From: Dokdonella_A ginsengisoli
Lineage (GTDB): Bacteria > Pseudomonadota > Gammaproteobacteria > Xanthomonadales > Rhodanobacteraceae
Length of the DNA stretch: 64,000 nucleotides
Reading direction: 5' to 3'
NCBI RefSeq assembly: GCF_042652785.1
Contig: NZ_JBHSHD010000007.1
Location: forward strand, 372,001-436,000
Shown: in pieces, positions 8,900 to 17,407 of the stretch
Layout of the letters: the number at the start of each line of letters is the position of its first letter
Numbering within the stretch: position 1 is the stretch's first letter
The notes under the pieces: model-generated
What the model was told of the DNA's origin: nothing
The model's input: the letters and a program-made list of their open reading frames with translations, nothing else
Databases searched by the model: none
Translations under genes and position numbers: made by a program

Positions 8900-10681
8900 T
8901 CACGCCTGCGTGCGCGCGCCCTCGTCCGCCGTTTCCTGCGCGGCCTCGGCATCGGCGACGAAGCGCCCCTGGCCGTCCAGCTCGGCGAACAGGCCGCCGA
9001 GCGCGACGAGTTCGTCGTAGCGTCCCTGCTCGACGAGTTCGCCGTCCTTCAGCACCAGGATCACGTCGGCGTTGCGCACCGTCGACAGGCGATGGGCGAT
9101 GACGAAGGTCGTGCGGTTCTCGGTCAGCTTGTTCAGCGCGCGCTGGATGCGCGCTTCGGTGGCGTTGTCGAGCGCGCTGGTCGCCTCGTCGAGGATCAGG
9201 ATCGGCGCATTCTTCAGCATCGCGCGCGCGATCGACAGGCGCTGGCGCTCGCCGCCCGACAGCGAGCGGCCGCGCTCGGCGACCAGGGTCGAATACCCTT
9301 CCGGCTTGACCACGATGAAGCCGTGCGCCTCGGCCGCCTGCGCGGCGGCCTCCAGTTCGGCGTCGGACGCGTCCGGCTTGCCGATGCGCAGGTTGTCGGC
9401 GATCGAGCGGTAGAACAGGCCCGGGTCCTGGAACACGACGGCGATCTGCTCGCGCAAGCTGTGGATGCTGACGTTGCGGATGTCGACGCCGTCGATCGTG
9501 ATGCGTCCTGCGCTCGGATCGTAGGCGCGGTAGAGCAGGCTCAGCGCGGTGGTCTTGCCGGCGCCGGTCGGGCCGACGATCGCCGCGGTGCCGCCGGCGG
9601 GCACGCGGAACGACAGGTGCCTGAGTGCCGGGTGCGAGGCGTCGTAGCCGAAGGAGACGTCGTCGAACACGACCTCGCCCTTCGCCGGCGGCAGGTCGGG
9701 GGCAGCCGGGTCGTCGCTGAGCACCGCCGGCGTGTCGAGCACGGCGAAGAAGTCCTTCAGCGAATGCGTCTGGAAGAACAGCCCGGAGATGAAGCCGGCG
9801 AACTGCTCCATGCGGCCGATCAGCTGCATCGAGAAACCGACGAAGGTGACGATCGCGCCGACCGTCACCTCGCCCTTCACGTTCAGCGAGGTGCCGAGCG
9901 CGAAGATCGCCACGATGGTCAGCGTGCTCGCGGCGCGGTTGGCGACCGACAGCCAGGCCCAGCCGCGCAGCACGGGGTACTGCGCGGTCAGCACCTTGCG
10001 CACCATGCCCTTGATCTGCGCGACCTCGGCCGAGATGCGCGAGAAGCTCTGCACGACCATGACATTGCCGAACACGTCGCCGACGCGCTCGGAGATCGCG
10101 TGATGGAGCTGCTCGACTTCGCCCTGCGCGGCGTGCGTGCGGCGCATCGCGATCGCGTTGAACACGCCGAAGCTGATCAGCAGCAGGATCATCAGCACGG
10201 CGAGCTTCCAGTTCATCGACAGCGCCAGCGGCACCATCACGAAGATCGCGAGCAGGGTCGCCAGGTGTTCGCGGAAGAAGCCGAGCCAGAGGCCGAACAG
10301 GTTGCTGCTGCCGCCGTGCATGATGCGCAGCAGGCGGCCGGTATGGTGCCGGCCGTGGAACGCGAGCGGCAGGCCGACCGCGTGCTCGAAGAACTGCGCG
10401 ATGACGGCCAGCCGGCGGCGATGCGCCAGGCGGTCGGCGTACAGCGAGACCAGCACGCTCGCCGCCACGCCGGCGAAGCCGACGCCGGCCCACCATCCGA
10501 TGAAGGTCCACACGTGCCCGGGCTTGGTGCCGGCCAGCGCGTCGACCACGCGGCCGAACAGCCACGGCTCGAGGAAGAACACGCCGGCCAGCGCCAGATT
10601 GGCCAGGGCGAGCAGGGTCGCCAGCCACTTCTCCGGCGCCAGCAGGGCGATGACGCGATAGTAGATGCGCAGGATTTCCAC
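8900..10681 (-). CDS. ABC exporter (ATPase fused to permease), NdvA/ChvA-like
   Basis: 593-residue half-transporter. It has six predicted membrane helices in the first 320 residues, then an ATPase domain with Walker A GPTGAGKTT (about 369), signature LSGGERQ (about 472), Walker B ILILDEATSALD (about 494) and the switch histidine in VIAHRLS. The opening segment (LANLALAGVFFLEPWLFGRVVDAL) is like the cyclic beta-glucan exporters NdvA/ChvA, so a glycan or glycolipid substrate is plausible but unproven. I prefer the GTG start at 10681 because GGAGG lies exactly eight bases upstream (10690-10694). The alternative GTG at 10705 lacks such a site. It probably forms an operon with the glycosyltransferase downstream. 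Confidence 0.85.
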   Translation of the reverse strand: MEILRIYYRVIALLAPEKWLATLLALANLALAGVFFLEPWLFGRVVDALAGTKPGHVWTFIGWWAGVGFAGVAASVLVSLYADRLAHRRRLAVIAQFFEHAVGLPLAFHGRHHTGRLLRIMHGGSSNLFGLWLGFFREHLATLLAIFVMVPLALSMNWKLAVLMILLLISFGVFNAIAMRRTHAAQGEVEQLHHAISERVGDVFGNVMVVQSFSRISAEVAQIKGMVRKVLTAQYPVLRGWAWLSVANRAASTLTIVAIFALGTSLNVKGEVTVGAIVTFVGFSMQLIGRMEQFAGFISGLFFQTHSLKDFFAVLDTPAVLSDDPAAPDLPPAKGEVVFDDVSFGYDASHPALRHLSFRVPAGGTAAIVGPTGAGKTTALSLLYRAYDPSAGRITIDGVDIRNVSIHSLREQIAVVFQDPGLFYRSIADNLRIGKPDASDAELEAAAQAAEAHGFIVVKPEGYSTLVAERGRSLSGGERQRLSIARAMLKNAPILILDEATSALDNATEARIQRALNKLTENRTTFVIAHRLSTVRNADVILVLKDGELVEQGRYDELVALGGLFAELDGQGRFVADAEAAQETADEGARTQA

Positions 10682-10841
10682 GACGTTCCCCTCCGGGCGC
10701 GGCACGCCCTCGCCGCGGCGCCGTTGCAGGCCCCGCCGGGCGGCGCGAATGCTAGCAAACGCCGGTGCGCGAACACGCCGTTCATGCTCGCGCCACTATG
10801 CTCCGACGCACACGTTTGCAGTCCGCAGGGAAACCGCTCCG

Positions 10842-11549
10842 ATGCCGCGCCTCGCACGTCCCGCTGCCCTCATCTTCCTCGTCCTGCTCGCCGGCTGCGT
10901 GAGCGCGCCGCGCGGGCCGGTATGGCAGACGCAACCGCCGCCGCCTTCCTCGCCCTACGTCGCCGATCCCGGCCGCGACGACGCCACCATCGCCGAGATG
11001 CGTGCCGCACCGCCGCCGGCCGCACCGGAGCTGGCGTCCGGCCGCAACCCGGCGGGCGATCAGAACCGCCTGGCCGCGCAGGGCTTCGTGCGCGTCGGCA
11101 CGGCCCGCTACAGCGGCACCGACGCCGACGTGCGCGCGGAGGCGGACCGCCAGGGCCGCGCGGTCGGCGCCGATCGCGTGCTGCTGTACGCACCGCAGGC
11201 GACCGGCGCGACCACGGTCGCCGACTGGAACGCCGCGTTCTTCGTGCGCTTCAAGCTTCCGTTCGGCGCGACGTTCCGCGATCTCACGGCGGCCGAACGT
11301 GCGAACCTCGGCGGCGACGGCGTGCAGATCGGCTCGGTGGTCGGCGGCACGCCGGCCTCGCGGGCGAACCTGCTGGCCGGCGACTTCGTGGTGCAGGTCA
11401 ACGGCCGGCCGGTCACCGGCAGGAGCGCATTCCAGGAACAGCTCAAGGCCCTCGGCGGCCGTGCGGTCACGCTGACCGTGGTGCGCAACGGCGAAACCCT
11501 GCAGCGCGTGGTGCGGCTGGGCGTCGTCGCCTCGCCGTCGGCGCAGTGA
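10842..11549 (+). CDS. Lipoprotein with C-terminal PDZ domain
   Basis: 235 residues. The signal peptide ends in lipobox LAGC with Cys19. The middle part (about 60-155) has no family I recognise. Residues about 160-232 form a PDZ domain with the GxxIGSVVGGTPAxxANLLAGDFVVQVNGRPV pattern seen in peptide-binding domains of periplasmic proteases and their helpers. No protease residues are visible, so it may be an adaptor or sorting factor anchored to the envelope. It is transcribed divergently from the ABC exporter and faces pnp, from which it is separated by a shared terminator. ATG 10842 is the only start that places the signal peptide at the N-terminus. Confidence 0.75.
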   Translation: MPRLARPAALIFLVLLAGCVSAPRGPVWQTQPPPPSSPYVADPGRDDATIAEMRAAPPPAAPELASGRNPAGDQNRLAAQGFVRVGTARYSGTDADVRAEADRQGRAVGADRVLLYAPQATGATTVADWNAAFFVRFKLPFGATFRDLTAAERANLGGDGVQIGSVVGGTPASRANLLAGDFVVQVNGRPVTGRSAFQEQLKALGGRAVTLTVVRNGETLQRVVRLGVVASPSAQ

Positions 11550-11618
11550 GCGGCAGAAAGCGCGCGCCCAGGCGCGGACGAGCGGTCGCGCAACGGCCCG
11601 GTCGATAGCGCCGGAAAC

Positions 11619-11649
11619 GAAAACGGCGGGCACGAGGCCCGCCGTCTTT
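11619..11649. terminator. Hairpin terminator between PDZ lipoprotein and pnp
   Basis: ACGGCGGGC (11623-11631) pairs with GCCCGCCGT (11637-11645), with A-rich sequence on the left and CTTTC on the right. It lies between two convergent genes. Confidence 0.75.
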
Positions 11650-11695
11650 CGAATCGCGGGCGGCGCGCAAGGCGCCGCCCCGGACACCGCCCTGG

Positions 11696-13795
11696 TCAGG
11701 CGGCGCCTTCTTCCTCGAGCGCCTTCATCGACAGGCGGATGCGGCCCTGCTTGTCGACCTCGAGCACCTTGACCTTGACGATGTCGCCTTCCTTGAGCTT
11801 GTCGGACACCTTCTCGACGCGCTCGTTGGAGATCTGCGAGACGTGCACGAGGCCGTCCTTGCCCGGCAGGATCGTGACGAATGCGCCGAAGTCCATCAGC
11901 TTGGCGACCTTGCCCTCGTAGACGCGGCCCGGCTCGACGTCGGAAACGATCTGCTCGATGCGCTTCTTGGCGGCGTCGCCGGCCTCACGGTTGACCGAGG
12001 CGATGACCACGGTGCCGTCGTCGCTGATGTCGATCGTGGCGCCGGTCTCCTCGGTGATCGAGCGGATCGTGGTGCCGCCCTTGCCGATCACTTCGCGGAT
12101 CTTGTCCGGGTGGATCTTCATCGTGATCAGGCGCGGCGCGTACTCGCTCATCTCGCTGCGCGAGCTGCTGATGACCTTGCCCATCTCGCCGAGGATGTGC
12201 AGGCGGCCCTGCTTGGCCTGCGCCAGCGCGACCTTCATGATCTCCTCGGTGATGCCGTCGATCTTGATGTCCATCTGCAGGGCGCTGATGCCTTCCGCGC
12301 TGCCGGCGACCTTGAAGTCCATGTCGCCCAGATGATCCTCGTCGCCGAGGATGTCGGACAGGACGACGAACTGCTCGCCTTCCTTGACCAGGCCCATCGC
12401 GATGCCGGCGACCGGCGCCTTCAGCGGCACGCCGGCGTCCATCATCGCCAGCGAGGAGCCGCACACCGAAGCCATCGACGAGGAACCGTTCGACTCGGTG
12501 ATCTCCGAGACCACGCGCAGCACGTACGGGAACGCCTCGATCGTCGGCTTGACCGCCTGCACGCCGCGCTTGGCGAGGCGGCCGTGGCCGATCTCGCGGC
12601 GCTTGGGCGCGCCGAAGCGGCCGGCTTCACCGACCGAGAACGGCGGGAAGTTGTAGTGGAACAGGAAAGCGTCCTTCGACTCGCCTTCCGGCGCGTCGAT
12701 GATCTGCGCGTCGCGCGTGGTGCCGAGCGTGACGACGACCAGCGCCTGCGTCTCGCCGCGCGTGAACAGCGCCGAGCCGTGCGTGCGCGGCAGCACGCCG
12801 ACGCGCGAGGTGATCGGGCGGATGTCGTCGAGCTTGCGGCCGTCGATGCGCACCTTGGTGGCGAGCACCGAATCGCGCAGCGTGCGGTATTCCAGCTCGC
12901 CGAATTCCTTGGCGAGGTCGCCGGCGACCCAGTTCTCGCCGGCCGCGCGGCCCTCGAGCGACTTCAGCACGTCCTGCTTGATCGCGGCGATCGCGTCGCG
13001 GCGCTGCAGCTTGTCGCGGATCTGGAACGCCTGCTCGAGCTGCGTGCCGACGGCTTCCTTCAGCGCGGCGATCAGCGCCTCGTTCTTCGACGGGGCGACC
13101 CACGAAGACGGCTTGGCGCCGGCTTCGACGGTCAGCTCGTTGATCGCGTTGATCACGTGCTGCAGGGCCTTGTGGCCGAACACGACGGCGCCGAGCATGA
13201 CGTCTTCGCTGAGCAGCTTGGCTTCGGACTCGACCATCAGCACGGCATTGGAGGTGCCGGCGACAACCAGATCCAGATCGGAGGTCTTCAACTCCGTCGC
13301 GGTCGGGTTCAGCAGGTACTGGCCGTTGGCGTAGCCGACGCGGGCGGCGCCGATCGGACCCTTGAACGGAATGCCGGCCAGCGACAGCGCGGCCGAGGCG
13401 CCGATCATCGCCGGGATGTCGCCGTCCACTTCCGGATTGAGCGAGATCACCTGCGCGATGACCTGCACTTCGTTGCGGTATTCCTCCGGGAACAGCGGGC
13501 GGACCGGACGGTCGATCAGACGCGAGGTCAGCGTCTCCTTCTCGGTCGGACGGCCTTCGCGCTTGAAGAAGCCGCCCGGGATGCGGCCGGCGGAATAGAA
13601 CTTCTCGACGTAGTCGACGGTGAGCGGGAAGAAGTCCTGACCTTCCCTCGCCTTCGGCGCGGCCACCGCGGTGACCAGCACCACGGTGCCATCGATGCTG
13701 ACCACGACGGCACCGGACGCCTGGCGGGCGATTTCGCCCGTCTCCAGCGTGACCGTGTGATTACCGTACTGGAATGACTTGGTTACTTTCGCCAC
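11696..13795 (-). CDS. pnp: Polyribonucleotide nucleotidyltransferase (PNPase)
   Basis: 699 residues, the normal length for PNPase. It carries two RNase PH-like domains, then a KH domain with the GxxG loop (VIGKGGTTIRSI, about 555-620) and an S1 domain (about 623-692, GRVYEGKVAKLMDFGAFV to HVSQIS). The enzyme degrades RNA phosphorolytically from the 3' end and is a degradosome component in related bacteria. The start is GTG at 13795 with AGGAGAG a few bases upstream. It follows rpsO by 21 bases, the standard rpsO-pnp pair. I see no large processing hairpin in that short gap, unlike in E. coli. Confidence 0.97.
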   Translation of the reverse strand: MAKVTKSFQYGNHTVTLETGEIARQASGAVVVSIDGTVVLVTAVAAPKAREGQDFFPLTVDYVEKFYSAGRIPGGFFKREGRPTEKETLTSRLIDRPVRPLFPEEYRNEVQVIAQVISLNPEVDGDIPAMIGASAALSLAGIPFKGPIGAARVGYANGQYLLNPTATELKTSDLDLVVAGTSNAVLMVESEAKLLSEDVMLGAVVFGHKALQHVINAINELTVEAGAKPSSWVAPSKNEALIAALKEAVGTQLEQAFQIRDKLQRRDAIAAIKQDVLKSLEGRAAGENWVAGDLAKEFGELEYRTLRDSVLATKVRIDGRKLDDIRPITSRVGVLPRTHGSALFTRGETQALVVVTLGTTRDAQIIDAPEGESKDAFLFHYNFPPFSVGEAGRFGAPKRREIGHGRLAKRGVQAVKPTIEAFPYVLRVVSEITESNGSSSMASVCGSSLAMMDAGVPLKAPVAGIAMGLVKEGEQFVVLSDILGDEDHLGDMDFKVAGSAEGISALQMDIKIDGITEEIMKVALAQAKQGRLHILGEMGKVISSSRSEMSEYAPRLITMKIHPDKIREVIGKGGTTIRSITEETGATIDISDDGTVVIASVNREAGDAAKKRIEQIVSDVEPGRVYEGKVAKLMDFGAFVTILPGKDGLVHVSQISNERVEKVSDKLKEGDIVKVKVLEVDKQGRIRLSMKALEEEGAA

Positions 13796-13816
13796 GAAAT
13801 CTCTCCTGGTGGGCGC

Positions 13817-14086
13817 TTAACGGCGCAGGCCGAGACGTTCGATCAGCGACTTGTAGCGATCGCCGTCCTTGTTCTTCAGGTAGCCGAGCAGGCGACGACG
13901 CTGGTTGACCATCTTCAGCAGGCCGCGACGGGAATGGTGATCCTTGTCGTGGTCGGCGAAATGCTTGCTGAGGTGATCGATGCGGGCCGACAGCAGGGCG
14001 ACCTGGACTTCCGGCGAACCGGTGTCGTTCGTGCCGCGGCCGTAGTCGGCGATGATCTTCGAGGTTTGTTCGTTGGACAGAGACAT
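13817..14086 (-). CDS. rpsO: 30S ribosomal protein S15
   Basis: 89 residues, exactly the usual S15 length. The conserved core DHLSKHFADHDKDHHSRRGLL and the end LLGYLKNKD..RYKSLIERLGLRR are plain. S15 binds 16S rRNA directly and nucleates assembly of the 30S platform. The ATG at 14086 has AAGGA nine bases upstream. A 198-base gap separates it from truB. It carries a GC-rich stem (CCCCTGCGGGG) and probably the rpsO promoter; S15 autoregulates through its own leader in several bacteria. Confidence 0.97.
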   Translation of the reverse strand: MSLSNEQTSKIIADYGRGTNDTGSPEVQVALLSARIDHLSKHFADHDKDHHSRRGLLKMVNQRRRLLGYLKNKDGDRYKSLIERLGLRR

Positions 14087-14284
14087 CTGTGTGAATCCTT
14101 GAAAACGGAGGCGAGACTTGCGAATGCCCACGCGGCGCCCTCACGTCGCAGGCCGGACGCCGGGCGGAACGCAATGATCGACGTGGTCGTTCGCAAGCCC
14201 CGCAGGGGTTGGTCGGACGGATGTTCGGGAAGGGAACGGGGTATTTTAGCTGCCGGAGCGGTGCCGGAACAAGCAGTTAACGTT

Positions 14285-15223
14285 TCATGACAGCGCCGGC
14301 GGCGGGTTGAAGCCGCGCAGCGCCCGCAGCCGGCCGGCCGAGACCTCGGCCAGCGCGACGGCCCGGCCGCCGGTATCCAGCGCCACGCAGCGGCCCGGCG
14401 GGCCGGCCCATTCGATGCTCTGCCCCTGGCGCAGCCGCAGCGCCTGGGCGGCGTCCAGGCGCGCCTGGGGGTATCCGGCCAGCCCTTCCTCCAGCGGCAG
14501 CAGCAGGCCGTCCAGCGCCGCCGGATCGGCTCCGGCCAGACGGATGAGCTCGTCCAGGGTGTGCATGCGCGGCGCCGTGAACGGCTCGATCCAGATGCGG
14601 CGCAGGGCGACCACGTGGGCGCCGCAGCCGAGCCGCTCGCCCAGGTCGCGCACGAGGCTGCGCACGTAGGTGCCCGAACCGCACTCGACGTGCAGGCGCA
14701 GCCGGTCGCCGGCGCGCTCGAGCAGGTCGAAGCGGTGGACCTCGACCTCGCGCGGCGGCGCGGCGACGTCCTCGCCACGGCGCGCGCGCCGGTACAGCGG
14801 CTCCCCGCCCTGCTTGAGGGCCGAATAGACCGGCGGAACCTGCACGATGCGGCCGGTCAGCGCGGCCAGCGCGGCGCGCACCGTGTCGTCGTCCAGCGCC
14901 GGGACCTCGCGCCGCTCGACCGCCTCGCCGTCGGCGTCGTCGGTCGTGGTGGTCAGGCCGAGCCGCGCTTCCGTCTCGTAGGCCTTGCGCGAACCGAGCA
15001 GCAGCCCGGCGATCTTGGTCGCCTCGCCCAGGCACAGCGGAAGCAGGCCGGTGGCGAGCGGATCGAGGCTGCCGGTGTGGCCGCCCTTCTCGGCGCGCAG
15101 CAGCCGGCGCACCTTCTGCAGCGCCGCGTTCGAACTCAGGCCGGTCGGCTTGTCGAGCAGGAGGATGCCACTCACGTCGCGCCAGGAAATCTTCCGGTTC
15201 GGACGGTCTTCGGTTTCCGGCAC
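14285..15223 (-). CDS. truB: tRNA pseudouridine(55) synthase
   Basis: 312 residues. The N-terminal catalytic motif is intact: GILLLDKPTGLSSN (19-32) and GHTGSLDPLATGLLPLCLGEATK (48-70), with Asp54 the catalytic aspartate. A PUA-like C-terminal segment ends the protein. TruB makes pseudouridine 55 in the T-loop of tRNAs. The listed start is GTG (15223) with no good ribosome-binding site. A GTG at residue 17 is possible but would start right at the conserved domain. In most relatives truB follows rbfA directly; here three envelope genes intervene. Confidence 0.95.
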   Translation of the reverse strand: MPETEDRPNRKISWRDVSGILLLDKPTGLSSNAALQKVRRLLRAEKGGHTGSLDPLATGLLPLCLGEATKIAGLLLGSRKAYETEARLGLTTTTDDADGEAVERREVPALDDDTVRAALAALTGRIVQVPPVYSALKQGGEPLYRRARRGEDVAAPPREVEVHRFDLLERAGDRLRLHVECGSGTYVRSLVRDLGERLGCGAHVVALRRIWIEPFTAPRMHTLDELIRLAGADPAALDGLLLPLEEGLAGYPQARLDAAQALRLRQGQSIEWAGPPGRCVALDTGGRAVALAEVSAGRLRALRGFNPPPALS

Positions 15224-15270
15224 GGGTCGGGATCGTCTGGCAGGCGGAATCGCGCGCGTATTCTAGGGGT

Positions 15271-15534
15271 TCAGTTCCGTCCGAAGGCGAGGAACAGGAA
15301 CAGGCCGACGAAGGCGATCACGGCGACCACGCCGCGAACGATCCAGTGCACCTGCCCGGCGAGCAGCCAGGTCGTGGCGACCTTGCCGCCGGTCCTGGCG
15401 ATGTCGGCCGCGTTGCCGCCGTGGATCGCGCGGCCGTTCTGCGCGGCCGCAGCGATCGGATGGCCGCAGCCGGGACAGGCGGCGGCCTTGTCGGAAACCT
15501 CGCGCGCGCATTCGGGGCATTTCATCAGGGCCAT
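15271..15534 (-). CDS. Small membrane protein with N-terminal zinc ribbon
   Basis: 87 residues. Two CxxC pairs, CPEC (6-9) and CPGC (20-23), form a zinc-ribbon like those of DUF2116/zf-ribbon_3 proteins. A hydrophobic helix covers about 63-84. It should be a single-pass membrane protein with the ribbon in the cytoplasm. The ATG at 15534 has GGAGA about eight bases upstream. It is the last gene of a three-gene insertion between rbfA and truB and lies 47 bases before truB. No specific function can be assigned. Confidence 0.7.
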   Translation of the reverse strand: MALMKCPECAREVSDKAAACPGCGHPIAAAAQNGRAIHGGNAADIARTGGKVATTWLLAGQVHWIVRGVVAVIAFVGLFLFLAFGRN

Positions 15535-15607
15535 GGTTTCGCTCTCCTCGCCTGGGAATGGTCGGCTCGAAACACTCGCAACGCCCGCCCGGCGGATTCC
15601 GCCGGAC

Positions 15608-16297
15608 TCATTGCGCGGCGCGCAGCACGACCTCGACGCGCCGGTTCTTCTGCCGGCCCTGCGGGTCGTCGCTGCCGTCGGCATGCGCGTTCGGCGCGAC
15701 CGGCTGCCTCTCGCCGAAACCGCGCACCTCGTAGCGCCGCTGCGCGGCGGCGTCGTGATCGGCCAGATAGCGATGCACCGATTCGGCGCGCCGCTGCGAC
15801 AGCGCGTCGTTGTAGTCGTCGCTGCCCTTCGCGTCGGTGTGCCCGTTGACGGCGACCGCGCGCCCGGGAAAGTTGCCGAGCAGGACCGCCAGCTTGTCCA
15901 GCGTGGCGAGCGCGTCCGGGCGCAGGTCGTGCTTGTCGAAGTCGAACAGCACGTCACCGGGCAGGTCGATCACGATCGCGCCGTCCGCGCCGCTGCGCGC
16001 GTTCGTCTCGCCGAGCAGGGCGCGCGTGGCGGCGAGCTTCTCGGGCGGCACGTCGGCGAGATTGAATTCGGACGCGGGGGTCGCCGCCGGCGCCAGGGCG
16101 GAAGCGGGACCGCCGGTCGAGGTGCTCGAGGCGAGCGGCCTGGCCGCCCAGGACGATTGCGGCTGCGGCGATTCGCTCCAGCTCGAGGCCTGCTCGCCGA
16201 GCCGTTCCGGCACGCGCCGCACGATCAGATCCGCGTGCGCGGACGCGGACGCGGCCGCACCGGCGAAGACGAGCGCCGCCATCCAGTGCCGACGCAT
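15608..16297 (-). CDS. OmpA-family outer-membrane or periplasmic protein
   Basis: 229 residues. Signal peptide (1-22), a low-complexity Ser/Ala/Pro linker (35-75), then an OmpA-like peptidoglycan-binding domain (about 110-225). The domain carries the DVLFDFDKHDLRPDAL strand-helix, NGHTDAKGSDDYNDALSQRRAESV and a final RVEVVL strand. The conserved Asp and Arg residues for diaminopimelate binding are present. It lacks a beta-barrel and a lipobox, so it may be a soluble peptidoglycan-associated protein. It begins five bases after the upstream gene ends, so the two are translationally linked. Confidence 0.8.
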   Translation of the reverse strand: MRRHWMAALVFAGAAASASAHADLIVRRVPERLGEQASSWSESPQPQSSWAARPLASSTSTGGPASALAPAATPASEFNLADVPPEKLAATRALLGETNARSGADGAIVIDLPGDVLFDFDKHDLRPDALATLDKLAVLLGNFPGRAVAVNGHTDAKGSDDYNDALSQRRAESVHRYLADHDAAAQRRYEVRGFGERQPVAPNAHADGSDDPQGRQKNRRVEVVLRAAQ

Positions 16298-16302
16298 CGC
16301 GC

Positions 16303-16803
16303 TCAGCCCTTCGGCGTCAGCGGAACGTCGACGCTCAGGCCCGGCCCGCTGGTGTCGCCGCCGTCACGCCCTTCGTTGAACACGAGGCGGATCTTCTTCG
16401 ACTCCGGCGCGACGCGGCCGAGGAACACCAGGCGGCCCTGCATCGTGTCGCCGCGCGAGATGCGCAGGTTCGGGTTGTCCTCCGGGCTGCGCAGCGGAAA
16501 CTTCTGCCCGTTCTCGTCCTGCAGGTAGGTGCCGCTGTCGGAGTAGGCCAGCTCGAGGAAGCTGGTTTCGCCGCTGTACGAAGCGCTGACCGTCACCAGC
16601 GTGACGTCCTCCGCAGCGACCACCTCCTTCACGCGCAGCACGACGCCGACCGCCGCGGTGGCCTGCACGTTGCCCGGGATGCCGAGCTTGATGCCGGCTG
16701 CGTCGTCGTCCGCGGCAATGGCCGGGGCAACCGCCGTGGAAACCGCCGTCGCAATCGCGAAGGCGAATGCCAGCCTCGTCGAAAACCTGCGCTTCGTCGT
16801 CAT
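16303..16803 (-). CDS. Secreted protein of unknown family
   Basis: 166 residues with a clear signal peptide (1-30, cleavage after AIA). The mature part is predicted mostly beta: VGVVLRVKEVVAAEDVTLVTVSASY, a stretch with YLQDENGQKFPLRSPEDN, then RLVFLGRVAPESKKIRLVFNEG. The last part resembles envelope proteins that carry a DUF4352-like Ig fold, but I do not claim a family. It is the first gene of the three-gene insertion, followed closely by the OmpA-like gene, which suggests a shared envelope role. Its transcript is separated from rbfA by two hairpins. Confidence 0.6.
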   Translation of the reverse strand: MTTKRRFSTRLAFAFAIATAVSTAVAPAIAADDDAAGIKLGIPGNVQATAAVGVVLRVKEVVAAEDVTLVTVSASYSGETSFLELAYSDSGTYLQDENGQKFPLRSPEDNPNLRISRGDTMQGRLVFLGRVAPESKKIRLVFNEGRDGGDTSGPGLSVDVPLTPKG

Positions 16804-16892
16804 GAGCTCTCCTTGTCCATATGTCGAGGGCGACGCCGATGCGCCGCACGCCGCCCGTTGGCCGGGTCAGCCTAAAGGAAGGCGGCGGCGAG

Positions 16893-16940
16893 AAGATTAA
16901 AACCGCGTTGGGAACGCGTGAGAAACCGTCGCGCGACGGT
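16893..16940 (-). terminator. Double hairpin terminator after rbfA
   Basis: Reading the minus strand, ACCGTCGCGCGACGGT (16925-16940, touching the rbfA stop) is followed by a second stem CGCGTT-CCC-AACGCG (16904-16918) and a TTTTAAT tract. Together they should end the nusA-infB-rbfA transcript before the inserted envelope genes. Confidence 0.7.
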
Positions 16941-17290
16941 CAGTCGTTCGAATCGCCGCGCAGCAGGGATTCGATCCGTTCGCCCTTGTCGACCGAATCG
17001 TCGTAGCGGAAACGCAGCTCCGGCACGCGGCGCAGCTTCATCGAGCGCGACAGCTCGCGGCGGAATTCCTTCGCCAGCTCGTTCAATGCGGCGGTGGCTT
17101 CGGTGCCGCGGTCGCCGATCAGCGCGGTGACGTAGACCGTGGCGACGTCGAGGTCCTTGGTGACCTCGACATCGGACACGCTGACCGACGGCAGCGCGTG
17201 CTCGCGCACGGCGGCGTGCACGAGCACCGCGAGTTCCCGCCGCAGCTCGGCGGAGACGCGATCGGAACGGTTGAACGATTTGGCGGGCAT
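16940..17290 (-). CDS. rbfA: 30S ribosome-binding factor A
   Basis: 116 residues, normal for RbfA. It carries the KH-like fold with the family pattern RSDRVSAELRRELAVLV at the start, VTVSDVEVTKDLDVATVYV in the middle and MKLRRVPELRFRYDDSVDKGERI near the end. It assists maturation of the 16S rRNA 5' end and is needed for cold adaptation in E. coli. The ATG at 17290 is the only start that fits the family, but it has no Shine-Dalgarno-like sequence: a repeat cluster ending in CCTGGTTTTTCC lies directly before it. Translation may depend on coupling or on an unusual leader. Confidence 0.93.
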   Translation of the reverse strand: MPAKSFNRSDRVSAELRRELAVLVHAAVREHALPSVSVSDVEVTKDLDVATVYVTALIGDRGTEATAALNELAKEFRRELSRSMKLRRVPELRFRYDDSVDKGERIESLLRGDSND

Positions 17291-17300
17291 GGAAAAACCA

Positions 17301-17402
17301 GGGCTGAGAGCTGAGGGCCTAGGGCTGAGAACTGAGGCTGAGGCTGAAGACCGAGTATGCGCTTCGACCAACGGCTTTTTTAGCCCTCAGCCCTCGGCCC
17401 TG
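17301..17402. repeat. Heptamer repeat cluster with inverted arms between infB and rbfA
   Basis: The left arm (17301-17350) is a run of degenerate heptamers: GCTGAGA, GCTGAGG, GCCTAGG, GCTGAGA, ACTGAGG and so on. The right arm (17381-17402) contains AGCCCTCAGCCCTCGGCCCTG, which is complementary to the left arm. The two can fold into a long stem with a loop of about 30 bases that includes a T/A-run. It occupies nearly the whole infB-rbfA gap. Confidence 0.75.
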
Positions 17403-17407
17403 CCCCA

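Noticed and set aside
15223..15271. A terminator or promoter between the zinc-ribbon gene and truB
   Set aside because: The 47-base gap shows no clear stem with T-run and no convincing -35/-10 pair.
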